Assembly (NCBI GenBank): GCA_011947345.1
Contig: JAAVTG010000154.1
Span: 1-41,657 of the forward strand
DNA: 41,657 nt
Origin: Phytophthora quininea
Taxonomy: Eukaryota > Oomycota > Peronosporomycetes > Peronosporales > Peronosporaceae
Direction: 5' to 3'
Numbering within the stretch: position 1 is the first letter of the stretch; every line of letters starts with the position of its first letter. This document shows, piece by piece, positions 1-10,489 of this stretch. The position numbers and the translations under genes were made by a program. The notes beneath the pieces are model-generated. The model was not told the origin of the DNA. It worked only from the letters and a program-made list of their open reading frames with translations, and did not search any database.

Positions 1-160
1 CCCCCAACTAACCAAAAACAAATCAATTGTTAGTTTATGAAAATATATAAATATATAAAGCCTGGCAACCTCTGTGGCTGCGTCGTGGATCCTGGATAGG
101 GACAGTGTCGTGTAGATTCCCGAGTCCGACAAGGCCTTCAGTTGGTCCACTGCAAACTAC

Positions 161-367
161 TTATTCACAGACATGTTGGAATGGATTGGACACAGTAGCA
201 GGTATTGGAAGGCTGCGCACATTGGCGGCATCGAAGATGACTGGGTCTGTCGGCGACTGCGGGGTGCGAGAGCTGGAAAAGTAGGAGCGAGGAGCGATGA
301 TGGCAGCCACGTGCGCAACGCAGCAGACGCACAGCAGCGAGCGTAGTACTAGGCGCAGAGATGACAT
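161..367 (-). CDS. Possible short secreted-peptide ORF (weak)
   Basis: An ATG at 367 on the minus strand opens a 68-residue frame. Its first 22 residues look like a secretion signal: a short charged start, then a Leu/Val/Cys/Ala-rich core ending in Val-Ala-Ala. The remainder is Ser/Pro-rich and resembles nothing I recognise. It is divergent to the BAHD pseudogene, about 170 bases away. It may be the first exon of a longer gene running off the left edge, or a chance frame. I give it low confidence because only the signal-like N-terminus supports it. Confidence 0.2.
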   Translation of the reverse strand: MSSLRLVLRSLLCVCCVAHVAAIIAPRSYFSSSRTPQSPTDPVIFDAANVRSLPIPATVSNPFQHVCE

Positions 368-508
368 CGAGATCGAATTTTGCAACGCTTCGGCCAAAAA
401 GATCGCTTGTCAATCAAAAAATGTAGCCATCCGATGCCCTATTTACCGCACCACACCGCACACGCTTCAAACGTTCCCACTGGAAAGGCAACTTGTCCCT
501 CCAGCACT

Positions 509-516
509 TTCATTTC
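509..516 (+). promoter_or_regulatory. Candidate oomycete initiator (Inr) of the BAHD gene
   Basis: TTCATTTC fits the oomycete Inr consensus YTCANTYY and lies 23 bases before the likely start codon at 539. Oomycete promoters usually place this element shortly upstream of the ATG. The call rests on motif match and position only. Confidence 0.4.
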
Positions 517-538
517 AGGGTTCACCTCCTCCATCGCA

Positions 539-2061
539 ATGACGGTGTCTGTGACGAGTCAGTTGTCGCTGCAATGCGCCGACGAAGCCTCTCTCGAAGC
601 TCTTAAGTCGCCGGTCCTTCTCGGTCCGATGGACCAGGTCTCGCTGGCGTTCGTACCGCTGAATGTCGTCTTCCTCTACCATCGTGGTCATTCAGTCCAA
701 GAATTGATCCCGTTCGAGTCGCTCAAGCACGCGCTGTCTCTCCTACTCGACTACTACCCGCATCTTACCGGCCGCATCGCCATCAATCCGGTCGACCACT
801 CGGCTCAAATCGAGCAACTGGGAGCAGGTGCCAAGCTCGTATCTGCCCAATGCGATCAACCGCTCAAGAACTTCGAGGCCGTCTCCGAAGGTGATGAATC
901 TGGTTCACCGCCCAGATTAATCTCCGCAAAGTTTCCTGACGGCGGCAATGCATTCCTACCGCCGTTCGACGCCACCCTGGAAGGTTTAGCGAAGGACCCG
1001 ATTCTTACGGTGCAGCACACGCGGTTCGCTTGCGGTTCCGTGGCCATCGGGATCCGCATGCGGCACATCGTTTGCGATGCTTTCGGGTTCTTCCAACTTG
1101 TTGGGGACTTGGCAGAGCTCTACCGCAATCAATCGACGCTTCCGAGCCCACCGCACATTGTTTCGTACACTGCTGGGCAACATGAAATGTCAACGGAAGA
1201 CCGTCAAGAAGCGCTTAAAATTGCCCCATCGGGCTACGAGCTGACTCCCGACAAACAGGTTGCAACGCATGCTGATGGAGGGAAGCAGCTCCGTCTCCGG
1301 TATCTGGGCGCTTAGTTCGCTTCTCAGCGAAGGAGCTCGTGGCGATCAAGGCCGAGGCCAACGACGGAAACAATGGTCATCCGATTTCGACGTTCACGGC
1401 GTTAGCAGCTCACTTGTATCAATGCATCTACCAAGCACGCGCGAAATTAAATGCGGGCCAGAGAATGAGCACAAACGAAGCGGAGAACCACACGCCACGC
1501 CAATTCTTAACCTCCGTCAGCTCCCGCAAGCAGCTCGGAGTGCCGTCCCGATACTTCCCGAACTGCTTGTTTTGCCCGGTCTTCTCGTTATCAGCCGAGC
1601 AACTACTTAACGCCCCATTGTCCAGTATCGCAGCTTCCGTGTATGAAGGAATTCAAGTGCCAGACTCTGAAACACTGAGGGACTCGCTACGATGGATTGC
1701 TGCTCAGCCTGATAAACGTCGAGTGCAACTTAACTTCCACTACGACGAAGGAGGATTCATGGTGAGCCAATGGAACAAATTCAGCATGTACCGAAGTGCG
1801 GTGTTCGAGGCACCCCCATCGCTGGTGGTGCAGCCGTTCACCCGATCAACCTCTACGACGGTTTGGTCTACTTCATGGGCACAGAGGACGAATTGGCTCA
1901 ACCCCAAGACTCCGTTGGAATGACGACTGGCTCGCTGGATATTGCGATGGCGCTCACGGATTCCGTTTGGTCGATCTTAGACCAAGACGAGAGATTTCGT
2001 TGCCACCGCGGATGGTAAGTTAGAACGAGTTCTCGACCAGAATAACGGACTCTATAACTGA
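539..2061 (+). pseudogene. BAHD-family acyltransferase, broken by three frameshifts
   Basis: The translated pieces resemble BAHD acyl-CoA-dependent acyltransferases, which move acyl groups from CoA thioesters to alcohols or amines. The catalytic HxxxD motif is visible as HIVCDAFG at about 1063-1086, preceded by the typical N-terminal YYPHLTGRI segment. The frame opens at ATG 539, switches near 1280-1310, switches again near 1840, and once more near 1998, ending at TGA 2059-2061. Continuity of family-like sequence across each break, for example a stretch reading FSAKEL just after the first, shows one former gene of about 500 codons, close to the family's usual 430-480 residues. The usual C-terminal DFGWG motif is not recognisable; SAVFEA sits in its place. 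The product is probably non-functional unless the indels are sequence errors. The natural substrate cannot be inferred. Confidence 0.75.
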
Positions 2062-2090
2062 GCAAACCAACTTTTTCCCTTCTCCAAGGA

Positions 2091-3886
2091 ATGGAGCCAC
2101 CGACCGTGGTGAAGCCTGCACCGTTTGCTTCTGCTCGCGGAGGTGCCATTTTGTTTTTGAGATTGTTTCGAGCGTGGAAAAAGCTACAAGTGAGCTACTA
2201 CGGCGGGAAGTATTCCGTACACCGGGCGCTCGCTTTAGAGGCCTATTCCAAAGACACCTCGCTATTCCGTGCTGTGATTGTTTGTCTTCTTGCGCCAGTC
2301 CCCATCGTTGCTTTCGTCATCGGCCAGGAAATCATCCCGCTTCAAGACCCGAGGGATGGCTGGCGAGCAAACTATGGCTTCTGGATCCGCTCAGCGATAT
2401 TGGCCTTCGTGGTTCCCCACACGTTCACCAACCAGGCGACATACTTCATTGATGAAGTCTCAATGTCCGTCTGCCAACTTATTGTGATGAGTGCGTGCAC
2501 GTCTGTCTTGTTTACGGCAAGTGCGCTGGCCATCACTCCATATTTGATCTTCCCAGTGCCGTTCTTCGTGCTCACAATGGCTCCGTTGTTTTACGTCTGC
2601 TTGGTAATATCGCTGCGCATCGTAGTCGGTCGACAGATCTTCCACAGCATGCAGGTTCATCGTGGCCAATTCGTCCGGTATATGAGCTTCATACTCACTC
2701 AAAACCTGATCGTGTCGATGTATCCCGCCTACGAGACGTTGTTCCGCTTCTCTCAAGGATCCAAGTTCCAGCTCCCTGTGATTTTACTGCTCCCTCTCAT
2801 CAAGATCGCGCTCAAAAACGTCGTGCTGCGATCCACAACACACATGGAAGACATGATGCCCGAAGCGGTTATTTTCTCCGTTGACTTTTTCAACTCCTTC
2901 TACGTCGCGACTTGTATGCAAAGTGCGTCCTCGGCTGCAGCAGTCACCACTTTAACGGTGACTGATCTATCGCAAACACTCATCATGCTCACGGGCCTGC
3001 ATTACCGCACGGGGAGTGTTTGGTCAATGCTTCGACATCTCGTCGGTGGAGACTTCAATTTGGTCAGTTCCATTTGTCGATTATGTCGAGATCCCGAGCT
3101 GTTTGAACGGCAATCTCGAACAGGAATTTGTATCCGTTCGTGTCTCCACCACAAATTATCGGCCGCGGATTGCGGAGTATTGGATAAATTGGTCGATGTA
3201 TCAACCAAGACATCCAAACAAGAAGCTGAGGGTGGTCTGCTACGTGTATCGAGCATGCGCAGCGATGGTCAGCGCCGTGAACTGATTCAATCACGCACAT
3301 TTTGCGCTCGTAAGCGCCTTGACTCCATCCACCCCATCGGCCTTATCGTCGCTAACCCATCGCATGCAGAAGGCAAGAGTAAACCAATTTCCGAAACACG
3401 GGTCGCCATTTACTCCAGCGTTCTGCGCGACTCGCTCGAGACTTTATTCACGACGGAGTGTCTTATCGTCACGGCTTACTTGGAGACTGCCATCCCGTTG
3501 CTCTACTGCTGCTACATGTTGGTGATGCTTCACCTGCCTAGCGCACGCTATCACTCGGAAATGGACGGGGTTACTGCTGAAAATATTGATGGCACATTGT
3601 TCCCTGTCGTCGTGTTTGGGTTGCTACAGATTGCGTCTTTTGCTCTGCTAACTGCAGTGATCAAACGATACACTGGCATTCAAGCAGCGTACCAACTTGC
3701 TTTCGTGTTGGAGACCCAAATGCCTCTGATTCAGGGCAAACTCATGATCTGGATGGTTGGTCTATTGTGTTTTCGCGTGGAGCATTTCGGTACGTTCCGT
3801 GGCATTATTTCCTGTATCGGCAGTACATTGTCTAATATGTGTTTGCAGGTGTTGATTTTACGTTTAAGTTTGAATCGTCAAAGTGA
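2091..3886 (+). CDS. Oomycete-type multi-pass transmembrane protein, two exons
   Basis: Exon 1 runs 2091-3789 and exon 2 runs 3849-3886, giving about 578 residues. The protein has several long hydrophobic segments in an N-terminal half (roughly residues 60-260) and a C-terminal block (roughly 470-566), separated by a charged hydrophilic loop of about 150 residues. Reading the intron out ends the protein in HFGVDFTFKF, which I recognise as the C-terminal signature of a large oomycete family of putative membrane proteins of unknown function; unspliced, the frame runs to 4064 with unrelated sequence. The start at 2091 is only 29 bases after the BAHD stop. It is probably an integral membrane protein, but neither transport substrate nor organelle can be inferred. 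The frame is intact, unlike the gene before it. Confidence 0.75.
3790..3848 (+). other. Spliceosomal intron, 59 bases
   Basis: The segment begins GTACGT and ends TTTGCAG, good GT-AG splice sites, and its length is usual for oomycete introns. Removal joins G3789 to GT at 3849-3850 as a glycine codon and produces the conserved family ending and an in-frame TGA at 3884-3886. Confidence 0.8.
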
Positions 3887-3967
3887 AATCCGTGGCCACG
3901 AGAACTACATCAACACAATGAATACGTGTGCACTTTGCTTGCGATCTGCCGAGTACCGGAAAAATTA

Positions 3968-4020
3968 TTGGGATGGTGACTACCATCGTGCTTCTCAACA
4001 ACCGGTCAGTTTTCAATTCT
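3968..4020 (+). promoter_or_regulatory. NLP copy 1 promoter module (GATGGTGA box plus Inr/FPR)
   Basis: TTGGGATGGTGAC at 3968-3980 is a version of a box found upstream of all seven NLP copies. CAGTTTTCAATTC at 4007-4019 resembles the oomycete core promoter CATTYYNCAWTTT (initiator plus flanking promoter region). The element lies 41 bases before the copy 1 ATG and only about 80 bases after the preceding gene's stop. Confidence 0.5.
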
Positions 4021-4060
4021 CCGACTCAAAGGCGAAGCAACATCTCCAAAATCGTGAACA

Positions 4061-4991
4061 ATGAAGGAGCTCCTCTTCTTGGCAACTGCGCTGGCTCTGC
4101 TTCCAACACTTCCGGCTCAAATGACAACAGATCAAGCTCAAAACTCTACTGCTGAGCCGACCCCGACTCCGAAGGTGATCGACTTCTTGTCTATGTTAAA
4201 CATGACAACGAGGGATCCAAGCGTGGTCATTGTGCCAACTCTACCCGATCCGAGACAGACGGAAGCCCCGACACCGGAGCCAACTCTACCTCCAACCCCG
4301 CCCCAACTCCAGCTCCGACGCCAGAAACTCCATGGGAAGCGAAATGGATCGGCCACGACGACGTCAAGCCGTTCGCTCAACCAGAGCCCGTGACGATCTC
4401 TGAAAAGGCTGCCGTCAAATTCAAACCGCAGCTTCATATTTCCAACGGATGCCATGCCTATCCTGCTGTCAATGAAGCTGGCGAGACCGGTGGTGGGCTC
4501 AAACCCACCGGAGCTCCTAGCCCAAAGTGCAAAGGCTCCGATGGGGATCACAAGTTTACGGTCGCTCCACCTGGTTTAATGGCGTTTGGGCCATCATGTA
4601 CTCGTGGTATTTCCCCAAAGACTCGCCATCGACGGGTTTCGGTCACCGCCATGATTGGGAGCACGTGATCGTGTGGATTGACAATCCCGAAATGGCCGAC
4701 GCCAAGATTTTGGCCATCTCGCCGTCAGCTCACAGCGGGTACTCCAAGTACGCGCCTCCAGACCCCAGCACCGTTGACGGTACAGCCGCCAAAGTCAACT
4801 ACGAGAGTTGGTTCCTGATCAATCACGCCCTCGACTCGACTTCAAAAGGTGGTGATTTCCAGGACCTCATCGTGTGGGATCAGATGAGCGAGAACGCTCG
4901 GGCGTTGAATTCCGTGAGCTGGGGAGCTGCCAACACGCCCATGAACGACTGGAATTTCCGCTCCAAGGTGGGGAAGGCCTGGCCGTTTTGA
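4061..4991 (+). pseudogene. NLP: NLP copy 1: NPP1-like necrosis-inducing protein, frameshifted
   Basis: NLPs are secreted proteins of plant-associated microbes; many are cytolysins that bind sphingolipids of plant membranes. This copy starts at ATG 4061 with a signal-peptide-like segment, then a Pro/Thr linker and an NPP1 domain containing GHRHDWE near 4640-4660. The frame breaks twice: one base is missing after about 4300 in the linker, and another near 4540, just after the second conserved cysteine. The signal peptide and the heptapeptide motif are therefore in different frames. Stop is TGA 4989-4991. The segment from about 4251 to 4748 is almost identical to copy 4, including the first frameshift, while flanking coding sequence is much more diverged. 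It is inactive as read. Confidence 0.85.
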
Positions 4992-5062
4992 GAAATCGAT
5001 TCCTTGTTGTGGCAACGTTTGCTTAGCTAAAATGTACCGAGGTCTCTCCGTCGTTTTCTGCT

Positions 5063-6118
5063 TTAGTTGACATACCACAAGTCCCCAACACTAAAGCCGT
5101 CGGGTAGACTTTCAATAGCTAGACCCAACTCTTTCGAGAAGGTGGGCTGTCGATCTTGGTTCTTGTTCACAGCCGCATAGTACGCCGCAAAGGCGTCCAT
5201 GGAGCTGGCGTAGTCTTCCTCGATCTCCACGTCGTCCATCTTGCGCGGCTGTCGGAGCTGTTCCAGTGGGACAGGCTTCTCCTCGATTTCAAACTCCACG
5301 CCGTAGATGGGGTTGGTCGAGAACACACTGTGCAGACTCTGCATCTCCTTAAACAATTCGTGAAGTCGCTCTTCTGGGTCCACGCGGAAGCCCAAGATAT
5401 AGCCGCCACTGGCTGCCGACGTCTCAATGACCAACGCTGGACCGAACTTCGACCCGCGAATTCGAGCCGAGTTGATCTGCATGTACGGGATGCTGACGTT
5501 GAAGTTCTCGGCCAAGTTGGCGTGCCACACGATGCGGACGTTGGTCACGAAGAAGGTGCCGAGGTTGCCCTGATCCGACGACAAGTTCCAGACGCCGTTG
5601 AGGCGAGTGTAGACCTGTTCATGGGGCAGCAACGTCAACTCTTTTTCCTTGATTATAGCTCCACGGAGTTTGAGTTCGCGGTAGAGTTTCGTGGTCTCGT
5701 AGGACCGGAAGACAGCTTGGATAGTCGTGAACAGCCGAGGACTGGCCTTGACCAGACTCGTGAAGATGAACTCGAACCGACTGTTGGCGTACTTGGTCAT
5801 GACGTACAGTGCCTGGGTGCTGCCTCGCAGCTTCGACGTGGCCGTGCGAATCTTCAGGCTCTGGATGCAGCTGTAGCCAATGCTGAGGTTGGTGCGCACC
5901 GACTTGTGCGACGCCCAGAGCAGTCGCAGGTTGGTGATCTCGAGCGAGCCACGGTCTCCGTTGTTGCCTTTCGTGTCCTCCACCGAGTTGATGGCGTCCA
6001 CCAACGTCTCTCCTTTGCGGAGATGCATCGCTGCGGCTGAAATGTCGAACCGAATTTCTCGGTCCTGCCAAGTCACAGACTCGGGCGAAGCGCGGATCTC
6101 CATTGCCGGTGCTGCCAT
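5063..6118 (-). CDS. BBS5: BBS5, Bardet-Biedl syndrome 5 homologue (BBSome subunit)
   Basis: A 351-residue intact frame begins at ATG 6118. The sequence matches BBS5 throughout: two PH-like (DM16) repeats, with the pattern [12 protein letters not shown]...IGYSCI in the first (about residues 55-90) and [14 protein letters not shown]...VSIPYMQI in the second (about 185-215), and a conserved C-terminal region ending [10 protein letters not shown]. Length is normal for the family. BBS5 is a subunit of the BBSome coat, which binds phosphoinositides and moves membrane cargo in cilia and flagella; flagellated zoospores would explain its retention. It lies tail to tail with NLP copy 1, with 71 bases between stops, and head to head with NLP copy 2. 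It has no introns or breaks. A long open frame on the opposite strand is a shadow. Confidence 0.93.
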   Translation of the reverse strand: MAAPAMEIRASPESVTWQDREIRFDISAAAMHLRKGETLVDAINSVEDTKGNNGDRGSLEITNLRLLWASHKSVRTNLSIGYSCIQSLKIRTATSKLRGSTQALYVMTKYANSRFEFIFTSLVKASPRLFTTIQAVFRSYETTKLYRELKLRGAIIKEKELTLLPHEQVYTRLNGVWNLSSDQGNLGTFFVTNVRIVWHANLAENFNVSIPYMQINSARIRGSKFGPALVIETSAASGGYILGFRVDPEERLHELFKEMQSLHSVFSTNPIYGVEFEIEEKPVPLEQLRQPRKMDDVEIEEDYASSMDAFAAYYAAVNKNQDRQPTFSKELGLAIESLPDGFSVGDLWYVN

Positions 6119-6713
6119 TGCGATCTCGGACGACTCGGAAGCGACGCGTTCGGAGACTTTTAGTGCCTACAATAATAATTTACTCTAGCTGGGATGAGTG
6201 TTCGTGACAACACAAACGCTGCGGTTGAAGATCTCGTCATGATGAGAGAAACAGAGAACAGAATGGTGTGTCCTCCCCATCGCAAGAAATCACGACATCC
6301 ATACGTGCTGGTGGTCTCGACTCGTGCAGCAGTCTTCGTGGTGAGGGCTGAGCTGGTTGCTGTTGTTTGTGCTCTCAATAATGACCTTCTCTTCGATTGA
6401 GTCGCACATGGAGAAAGGTGATTCCTTCAACAGCTCACCACCGCTACTGACTTGTTCATCAATGCGCTGACTAATCGGTCTCATCACTCTTTGGTGTTCA
6501 TTTCGTTTGGGAACGCTTCATCGAAGTTGGCAGCGACGATCCAAAACGCCTCCAGAGAACACGCTTCATGCTGTGTCCGCGTTGCTTTAGGTTCACGCAG
6601 CGCTCGCAGTTGAATCATAAACAGGCGAGATCAAGTCGCGGATGTTCAACGGCAGCACCGCCAAGTTGTTTCGCATGACAAAGAGCCCACGCAACCCACC
6701 GCCAAGAAAGAAC
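6119..6713. other. Intergenic region between BBS5 and NLP copy 2
   Basis: This divergent spacer must hold the BBS5 promoter and the distal upstream region of NLP copy 2. I see only short frames without family resemblance, no tRNA-like structure and no clear repeat. Confidence 0.5.
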
Positions 6714-6784
6714 TTCGCGATGGTAAACCCGCAACTCGTGCTGCTGCTCGAAGGACAGAGGGGACCTCCTCACTTCTCAACTTC
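6714..6784 (+). promoter_or_regulatory. NLP copy 2 promoter module
   Basis: TTCGCGATGGTAAA at 6714-6727 matches the box shared by the other NLP copies. CTCACTTC at 6769-6776 fits the oomycete Inr YTCANTYY and is followed by TCAACTTC. The Inr is 45 bases from the ATG at 6821. Confidence 0.5.
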
Positions 6785-6820
6785 GGTCCTTTGACACACG
6801 ATCGCCAAGCTCTCGCAACG

Positions 6821-7782
6821 ATGAAACTCTGTGTCTTCCTCTGTATCTCGTTGATCGCAATTGGAACATCTCGCGCCCAAACCTCCACTGACCAAGGTCA
6901 AGCCCCACCAACGACGCCAGAATCAACACCGGAAGCCACGAAGAAATTCATCGACTTCTCGTCGCTGACCAACATGCCGACACTCGATCCGGCTCAACGC
7001 AACGTCACCATTATGCCGGACCGACCGGATCCGAGGCAGACGGAGGCACCGACGCCAGCGCCTACACTAGCGCCAACGTCGCCACCACCGACCCCAGCTC
7101 CTACGCCAGAGACGCCATGGGAAGCGAAATGGATAGGACACGACGACGTCAAACCGTTTGCTCAGCCGGAACCCGTGACGATCTCTGAAAAGGCTGCCGT
7201 CAAATTCAAACCGCAGCTCCGCATTGGCAATGGATGTCGCTCGTACCCTGCAGTCAATGAAGCTGGCGAGACCAATGGTGGTCTCAAACCCACTGGAGCT
7301 CACGACGCAAAGTGTAAGGGCTCCGGCTGGGGATCGCAAGTCTACGGTCGTTCCACTTGGATCAATGGCGTCTGGGCCATCATGTACTCATGGTATTTCC
7401 CCAAAGACTCACCGTCGCCAGGTTTCGGCCACCGTCATGATTGGGAACACGTGATCGTGTGGATTGACAATCCCGAAATGGCCGACGCCAAGATTTTGGC
7501 CGTCTCGCCGTCGGCTCACAGCGGCTACTCCAAGCAAGTTCCCCGAATCCAAACGACGTGGATGGCACGGCAGTGAAAGTCAACTACGAGAGCAGGTGGC
7601 CGATCAACCACGCTCTGGAGTCCACGTATCAAGGCGGCGACTTCCAGGACTTGATCATGTGGGACCAACTGAGCGACAACGCTCGACGCGCTTTGAATTC
7701 CGTAGGTTGGGGCTCTGCCAACACGCCCATGAACGACTGGAACTTCCAGAAGAAACTCGAGAAGGCTTGGCCGTTCAAGTAG
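6821..7782 (+). pseudogene. NLP: NLP copy 2: NPP1-like protein with one late frameshift
   Basis: ATG 6821 starts a good signal peptide ([17 protein letters not shown]), followed by an acidic Thr/Pro segment, the motif [10 protein letters not shown], a Pro/Thr linker and an NPP1 domain. The two type 1 cysteines and GHRHDWE are all in the first frame. Near 7540 one base appears to be missing in a C-run compared with the other copies; the first frame then ends at 7576, while the remaining family C-terminus (from [10 protein letters not shown] to AWPFK) continues in another frame to TAG 7780-7782. About the last quarter of the domain is therefore lost as read. This is the mildest break among the frameshifted copies and the best candidate for a sequence error in a C-run. 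It is divergent from BBS5 and co-directional with the aldolase gene 84 bases downstream. Confidence 0.85.
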
Positions 7783-7865
7783 AAGCACTCTCATCCACAC
7801 CCAAATAGGCCGTTTCCTCTTTATAAGGACTTCAGCCTAACTCCTTATAAGGCAATTGATCAAAT

Positions 7866-9146
7866 ATGTGGCGCTCCATGTCCGTGTCGGGCGTCGCTGC
7901 GGCTGCGGCTCTCACGGCCGTCAGCGCTTACTCTCTGCGCTTTTACTCGTCGTCTCTAGCTCGAGTTGCTCGCCGTCGTCCCGGGGCAGTCGGCGCCTTG
8001 ATTTCCTCGCTGGAAACTCCGTGTCTGGTGGTGGATTTGGACGCTTTGGAGTCCAACTTGTTGGCACTTCCAGAGAGTTTGAAAGCCTTCCCAGATATCA
8101 AGATCCGTCCTCATGCCAAGGCCCACAAGAGCTCGGCGATCGGCCAATTGCAACTGCAAAAGTCCAAAGCGACGGGCCTTTGCTGCCAAAAAGTTGGCGA
8201 GGCTGAAGCCATGTTCGCAGGTGGCGTCAAAGACCTTCTACTGAGCAACGAAGTGGTTGGAATCGAGAGATTCCGTCGCATGGCGGTGTTGGTGCGTGGT
8301 GGTGCGACGGTGACGTTGATTTTCGACAATGCCGAGACGGTGGAGCAGGCTGCTCACGTTGCTCAGGAACAAAACATCACGTTCCGAGCACTTGTTGAAG
8401 TCAACGTCGGCCAAGATCGCTGTGGTGTCGACACGGTGGAGGAGGCAGTCGAGCTAGCCAAGAAGATTTCTTCTTGTGCGCCGCAACTGCACATGTGTGG
8501 CATCCAGGCGTACCATGGAGCCGCTCAGCACATTCGCAGCTACGCGGAGAAGCAGAAAGTGATTACTGGGGTAGCGGAGAAGGCTAAGGCAGTTCGTGAT
8601 GCTCTGTTGAAGCAGGGATTGAACTGCGAGGTAGTCACAGGAGGCGGAACGGGAACGTATCTGCTGGAAGCGGCCAGTGGAGTGTTCACCGAAGTGCAGC
8701 CAGGCTCGTATTTGTTCAACGATGCCGACTATGCCAGGAATTTGGGCAAGGACGGCGTGTTGGTCCGCGACTGGAAGCAAAGTCTGTTCGTTTTGACGAC
8801 TGTGATGAGCTCCAACGCCAAGGCGGCTGTGCCTCGGGCGGTGGTGGATGCTGGGATGAAGGCGGTGTCGCTGGATTCGGGCTCGCCACTCGTGCACGCC
8901 ACGGTGAATGGAGAGAAGCTTCCGACGACAATGGAATACCACGGAGGCGGCGATGAGCACGGCATCCTCAAGCCTCAAGCTGGCCAAGACGCTAAGAAAG
9001 TTGAGCTACCTGCTCTTGGCACACAGCTACTTCTTGTGCCTGGACATTGCGACCCAACCACCAACATGTACGACTACCTCGTGGGATACCGAGGCAACCG
9101 AGTGCAACATGTTTGGGAGATCGAAGCTCGTGGTCCTGGCAACTAA
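7866..9146 (+). CDS. D-threonine aldolase-like fold-type III PLP enzyme
   Basis: The 426-residue intact frame has an alanine-racemase-like N-terminal barrel and a C-terminal domain shared by D-threonine aldolases and eukaryotic D-serine dehydratases. RPHAKAHK carries the likely PLP lysine (K85), GGGTGT near residue 260 is the phosphate-binding loop, and PGHCDPT places the metal ligands at H394 and D396. The H-x-D spacing is the one known for D-threonine aldolase, whereas D-serine dehydratases use H-x-C, so I favour cleavage of D-threonine or related beta-hydroxy D-amino acids to glycine and an aldehyde. The first 40 residues are Ala/Ser/Arg-rich with a hydrophobic stretch and may be a mitochondrial presequence or signal anchor. 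It ends 60 bases before the converging M1 gene. There are no introns or breaks. Confidence 0.88.
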   Translation: MWRSMSVSGVAAAAALTAVSAYSLRFYSSSLARVARRRPGAVGALISSLETPCLVVDLDALESNLLALPESLKAFPDIKIRPHAKAHKSSAIGQLQLQKSKATGLCCQKVGEAEAMFAGGVKDLLLSNEVVGIERFRRMAVLVRGGATVTLIFDNAETVEQAAHVAQEQNITFRALVEVNVGQDRCGVDTVEEAVELAKKISSCAPQLHMCGIQAYHGAAQHIRSYAEKQKVITGVAEKAKAVRDALLKQGLNCEVVTGGGTGTYLLEAASGVFTEVQPGSYLFNDADYARNLGKDGVLVRDWKQSLFVLTTVMSSNAKAAVPRAVVDAGMKAVSLDSGSPLVHATVNGEKLPTTMEYHGGGDEHGILKPQAGQDAKKVELPALGTQLLLVPGHCDPTTNMYDYLVGYRGNRVQHVWEIEARGPGN

Positions 9147-9206
9147 CTCGACTGGTAATTGATCCACGATGTCGTGATTGAGACACTGTTAAATTGTTTT
9201 GTTGAC

Positions 9207-10489
9207 TTATGGGGCCAGAGGAAGCCCAAGCGCTTGACGTACGCAATGGTACATCAAATCCGCCCAGCGGCCGTGAGCTTCACGCAAGCCATCCCAAACT
9301 GTTCTAGAAATGTCAAAAGCTGGATGCCGAACTTTCGTCAAGGCCCAGCGAGTGACGACGACGACTAACTCGCCGTCGCCCTCAGTTTTGACGCCAGTCG
9401 TTCTGTCTTTCCTTTCTAGGAACGATGTGATCATCATTACGGACGTACTGTCCCGCCTGAGGCGCTCGTGGGACCTGTATGGGTAGAGTTCGTCGTCGTC
9501 CACGAAATCCGAGGCCATCATCGCATACCGTCCGTCCTCAGCCAAGTTCCAAGTGTTCGCGTGGCATTGAGAGAAGTCCGAAAACAACACGAGGTTGGTC
9601 TCGATCTGCACTCCCAAAGGAGTGGACGAAGCTAGTCGCATCTGCGAGAATTTCTCTTCTTCTCCTAGTTCATCATCTTCTCTTATAGTAATGTTCCCAG
9701 AGGTCTCGGAGATGATGATTTCAGCATTAAATGCCGTTTGCTTTAAGGCAGCAAACACTTCCTCGACGCCTCCTCGGACGCCTCGGAACTGTGTCACGTC
9801 GAACCTGGCGATACAATAATCTCCATCCAAGGTATCATATCTCTCTTCCTGGTAATACGGCGCTGTAGGGTCCAACCCGCGAGTTCGTTCCATTAAGAAC
9901 CGTCTTCCTTCCCTCAATTTCGTTTCTCGCAGTTCTGCCAGGGTCCTTATTCTCAAATTTCGATCCATTCCCAGTCGGATCGTTGACTCTGTGGGATGCA
10001 ACCGATGCAGCGTTTGCTGATTGTGTCCGGCCAGCATGGCGTGTGCTCTGGCCAGCACCAAGTGCTGCTCTTGTACTGCTTCTCTTAGTAGCTCTCTTTT
10101 GGCCTGTCGTTTCCTTTGGGAAAACTCTTTTTCGTCTTGTTCCATAATCGTCTTCATTTTCAGTTCCTGGAGCTGTTTCTGCAGCATTTCGAGCTGAATT
10201 TCGAGCTGCTGCTTTTCCTCTTTACGGACTGTGTGGGTGGCTTTACGTTTCTTATAAATTCTCTTCTTTTTCACGGCTTTCTGTTCTGGGGAACTAGCAG
10301 CATGGCTGTGGGGGAAGCCGAGGAGCCGGAGGAGTGTTGGTCAAGTGATTTTAGCGGAGCCGAGAGCCCTCGCAGCGCGGCAGCGGCGTGGCGGTCGGCC
10401 CCATAGTCTTCGCAGTCGTCCTCAATACTGTCTTGGCGGAAGGGGCTGGACAGCACGCGGCGGGAAGACTGCGCACCAACGGACGCCAT
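9207..10489 (-). CDS. M1: basic-region/coiled-coil protein with START-like C-terminal domain
   Basis: The main open frame is 9207-10274: a Lys/Arg-rich segment (KKRIYKKRKATHTVRKEEK), a leucine-spaced coiled coil of about 25-30 residues, a helical linker, and a C-terminal domain of about 220 residues with conserved blocks such as FNAEIIISETSGNITIRED and ASDFVDDDELYPYRSHER. The first part resembles a bZIP module and the second a START-like lipid-binding fold; both are impressions from pattern, not demonstrated. No in-frame ATG precedes the basic region (10274 is GTG). An ATG at 10489 begins a plausible 60-residue N-terminus in another frame, so a one-base shift near 10300-10330, or a missed short intron, is likely. 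Three relatives lie at 36.8-41.6 kb. A transcriptional role is a guess. The gene converges on the aldolase. Confidence 0.65.

Noticed and set aside
1..160. A coding piece on the minus strand at the left edge
   Set aside because: A short frame looks protein-like, but it has no start, no splice sites I can defend and no recognised family.
1280..1320. An intron explaining the first BAHD frame break
   Set aside because: The only GT...AG pair at the break would be about 23 bases long, too short for splicing, and the flanking protein pattern is continuous.
2014..2090. A possible intron (GTAAGT ... CCAAG) joining the BAHD gene to the membrane-protein gene
   Set aside because: Reading through GTAAGT in the frame before it gives sensible sequence (VATADGKLERVLDQ) to a stop at 2061, and the next frame begins with its own ATG and unrelated family. 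A fusion is not supported.
5156..6040. A 294-residue open frame on the + strand opposite BBS5
   Set aside because: It lies fully antisense to a clear BBS5 gene, has no family pattern, and arises from the high GC content and codon bias of BBS5.
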